Source: Candidatus Altimarinota bacterium
GTDB taxonomy: Bacteria > Patescibacteriota > Gracilibacteria > UBA1369 > LOWO2-01-FULL-3
Reading direction: 5' to 3'
Assembly (NCBI GenBank): GCA_029939035.1
Contig: JAOZTS010000030.1
Location: 6,219 to 11,835, forward strand
Length of the DNA stretch: 5,617 bases
The notes beneath the pieces were generated by a model. That model searched no databases, was not told the DNA's origin, and was given only the letters and a program-made list of their open reading frames with translations. The translations under genes and the position numbers were made by a program. Positions 4,057 to 5,617 of this stretch are shown piece after piece. Each line of letters starts with the position of its first letter. Position 1 is the stretch's first letter.

Positions 4057-5617
4057 ATGGACCAAGCAAAAGAAAAAACAGGAACACAGGTAGATGTAAA
4101 AATCCCTACAAAGGGGAAAATCCTTCCGTACATATTGTATACGATTTTTACCTTAGTATTTCTTTGGGTGATTGGACAATTATTCTTTCAAAAAGAAGTT
4201 GAGATTTTGCAAAACAAAGTTCATTCATTATTGGGAGTGGACCAAGTGGAAACGGTAGAAATTGAAAACTTAAGAGTGATTTTCCCAAATGAGCCTGTGG
4301 CTCTGGACCCTAGAGATGGAGATCCGGCTGCACGACAGAGATTGGTGAATATTTATCAGCCCTTGGTGAAGTTTGATGCATTCTATAATTTGCGTCCATG
4401 TTTGGCTTTGTCTTGGGGAATGATTGATGATTACACCTGGGAGTTTAATCTGAGGCCTGATGTCGTTTTCCATGATGGTTCAAAATTCGATGCGTATGAC
4501 GTTGATTCTACTTTGATACGAACTCATGACTTGAAAGCATCACCATATTCGTCGTTCATAGATTCATTTGAATCGTTCGAGGTTGTTGACGATTTGACTA
4601 TTAGGATCACTACTAAATATCCAGATCCACTTATGCTGCAAAAATTGGCACTGTTGCTGATTTATTCTGATGAGGCAGAGGATCTTTCATATCCGATAGG
4701 AACTGGATCTTATAAATTTGGAACTTATGAGGATAGTGTAATGACTTTGGAGAGGTTCGATGATTATTGGGGAGAGGTGGCTGCTTTTGAAACTGTTGAT
4801 TTAATTACAATTCCAAACAAGTCTGATCGTGTGAATGCGTTTTTGCGAGGTGATGCAGAGATGTTGGCTTTTGTATCGTATGATGCGGTTCAGGTTGTGC
4901 AGGATTTTGGTTTCAGAATAGCAACGATTCCTACGTTAGAGGTGCAACTGATTATATACAATTTTGGGTCTGAGTATTTTTCAAATCTGGAAAATCGACA
5001 ATTAGTTTCGTATATTATTGACCAGAATTCTTTGGTGGATTTAGTAGGTGGTTATGCTAGGCCGATAAATCAGTTTGTGAGTAATGGAATATTTGGTTTT
5101 GACCCAGGTATTTCTACGCATGAATTTGATATGAAAAAGGCTGAGGCTTTGGCTGTTCAGTCAGGTCTTCTGGGCAAAACTTTGCAGTTACACTTACCAT
5201 TGGGCTTGGATATCCTCGGTGAGCACATTCGTGAAAATCTGGCAGATGTTGGTGTGAATGTGATTGTTTCGTACTTAGAGATTATGGATTTTATAGATAG
5301 TATTGATAATGGTAAGGCTGATTTTTACTTTATGGGATTTAAGTCTGAGTTAGGAGATTCGAGTGAAATTTTGGAAACAACTCTTCATAGTGAAGGCGAA
5401 TACAATACTTTTGATTATGAAAATCCGAATTTAGATTATCTGATAGATACGGCATCTGAAGAATTGGATCCTGGGAAAAGGCAAAAAGATTTGCAGGAGG
5501 CGATGAGGGTTGTGATTGAGGATGATGTGGTTGGAGTTCCTTTGTTTGAATATGAAACTGTCTATTCTTTTGTAGAAGTAATTGATTTCACTCCACGTAT
5601 CGATGGACTTATTTATT
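4057..5617 (+). CDS. ABC transporter substrate-binding protein, family 5 (peptide/nickel type), 3' truncated
   Basis: 520 residues are visible before the window ends without a stop. The fold is that of SBP_bac_5 (OppA/DppA/NikA-like) proteins, which capture peptides or other small ligands outside the membrane and deliver them to an ABC permease. Signs include the start of the mature domain (LRVIFPNEPVALDP at 72-85), IYQPLVKFD at 99-107, the family-typical WEFNLRPDVVFHDG at 128-141 with the following DAYDVDSTL, the IGTGSYKF segment at 214-221, and a late VPLFEYETVYSF. Family members are usually 500-550 residues, so little is missing. Residues 22-44 form a hydrophobic segment after a basic stretch and act as a membrane anchor. 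There is no lipobox cysteine, unlike most Gram-positive-style binding proteins. The ligand cannot be read from the sequence, and no permease or ATPase gene is in the window. The ATG at 4057 is chosen because it directly precedes the anchor; only a weak GAAG lies upstream. Confidence 0.9.
   Translation, partial: MDQAKEKTGTQVDVKIPTKGKILPYILYTIFTLVFLWVIGQLFFQKEVEILQNKVHSLLGVDQVETVEIENLRVIFPNEPVALDPRDGDPAARQRLVNIYQPLVKFDAFYNLRPCLALSWGMIDDYTWEFNLRPDVVFHDGSKFDAYDVDSTLIRTHDLKASPYSSFIDSFESFEVVDDLTIRITTKYPDPLMLQKLALLLIYSDEAEDLSYPIGTGSYKFGTYEDSVMTLERFDDYWGEVAAFETVDLITIPNKSDRVNAFLRGDAEMLAFVSYDAVQVVQDFGFRIATIPTLEVQLIIYNFGSEYFSNLENRQLVSYIIDQNSLVDLVGGYARPINQFVSNGIFGFDPGISTHEFDMKKAEALAVQSGLLGKTLQLHLPLGLDILGEHIRENLADVGVNVIVSYLEIMDFIDSIDNGKADFYFMGFKSELGDSSEILETTLHSEGEYNTFDYENPNLDYLIDTASEELDPGKRQKDLQEAMRVVIEDDVVGVPLFEYETVYSFVEVIDFTPRIDGLIY

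Noticed and set aside
4006..4123. AAATCC/AAAATCC repeated at 4006, 4048, 4099 and 4117, inverted at 4033
   Set aside because: Spacing is irregular, two copies are coding, and another copy occurs in an unrelated gene near 695; probably chance in AT-rich sequence, apart from the paired arms already noted.
4270..4473. 67-codon minus-strand open frame in the binding-protein gene
   Set aside because: It is antisense to conserved family-5 binding-protein motifs and has no features of its own.

Overview
The window holds six genes, all on the + strand. Two are cut by the window edges: a translation GTPase at the left (lepA, 3' end) and an ABC-transporter substrate-binding protein at the right (5' part). 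The DNA is AT-rich, the coding strand carries clearly more G than C, and spacing between genes is short. Genes end in TAG, TAA or TGA and no long frame contains an in-frame TGA, so the standard bacterial code (table 11) fits. A low-GC bacterium, perhaps a candidate-phylum (Patescibacteria/CPR) lineage such as Peregrinibacteria, would fit the gene styles: a divergent LepA tail, a lone TrpR, a membrane-anchored binding protein without a lipobox, and weak or absent Shine-Dalgarno sequences. That assignment is an impression and was not tested.

Layout. 1-375 is the C-terminal part of elongation factor 4 (LepA). A good promoter overlapping its 3' end drives 416-1678, a 420-residue protein with a transglutaminase-like Cys/His/acidic core followed by TPR-like helical repeats. 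Next comes trpR (1738-2031), with a strong sigma70-type promoter whose -10 box and start region are covered by a perfect 22-bp palindrome, very probably an operator. A clear intrinsic terminator (2054-2085) follows trpR. Beyond it lies an overlapping two-gene unit: a radical SAM/SPASM enzyme with an extra cysteine-rich tail (2107-3321) and a DUF169 protein (3296-3967). A second, weaker terminator candidate (3973-4020) and an extended -10 promoter (4020-4028) lead into the peptide/nickel-type substrate-binding protein (4057 to the window end).

The most interesting part is trpR to DUF169. TrpR keeps most residues that hold L-tryptophan in the E. coli protein, and its own promoter carries a palindrome. 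Two consecutive Trp codons near the end of trpR lie about 50 nt before the terminator, with a segment between them that could pair with the terminator's 5' arm. The downstream radical SAM gene has no convincing promoter. Together this suggests, without proving it, that the radical SAM/DUF169 pair could be expressed by tryptophan-sensitive readthrough. The substrate of the pair is not visible: no precursor peptide was found in the window.
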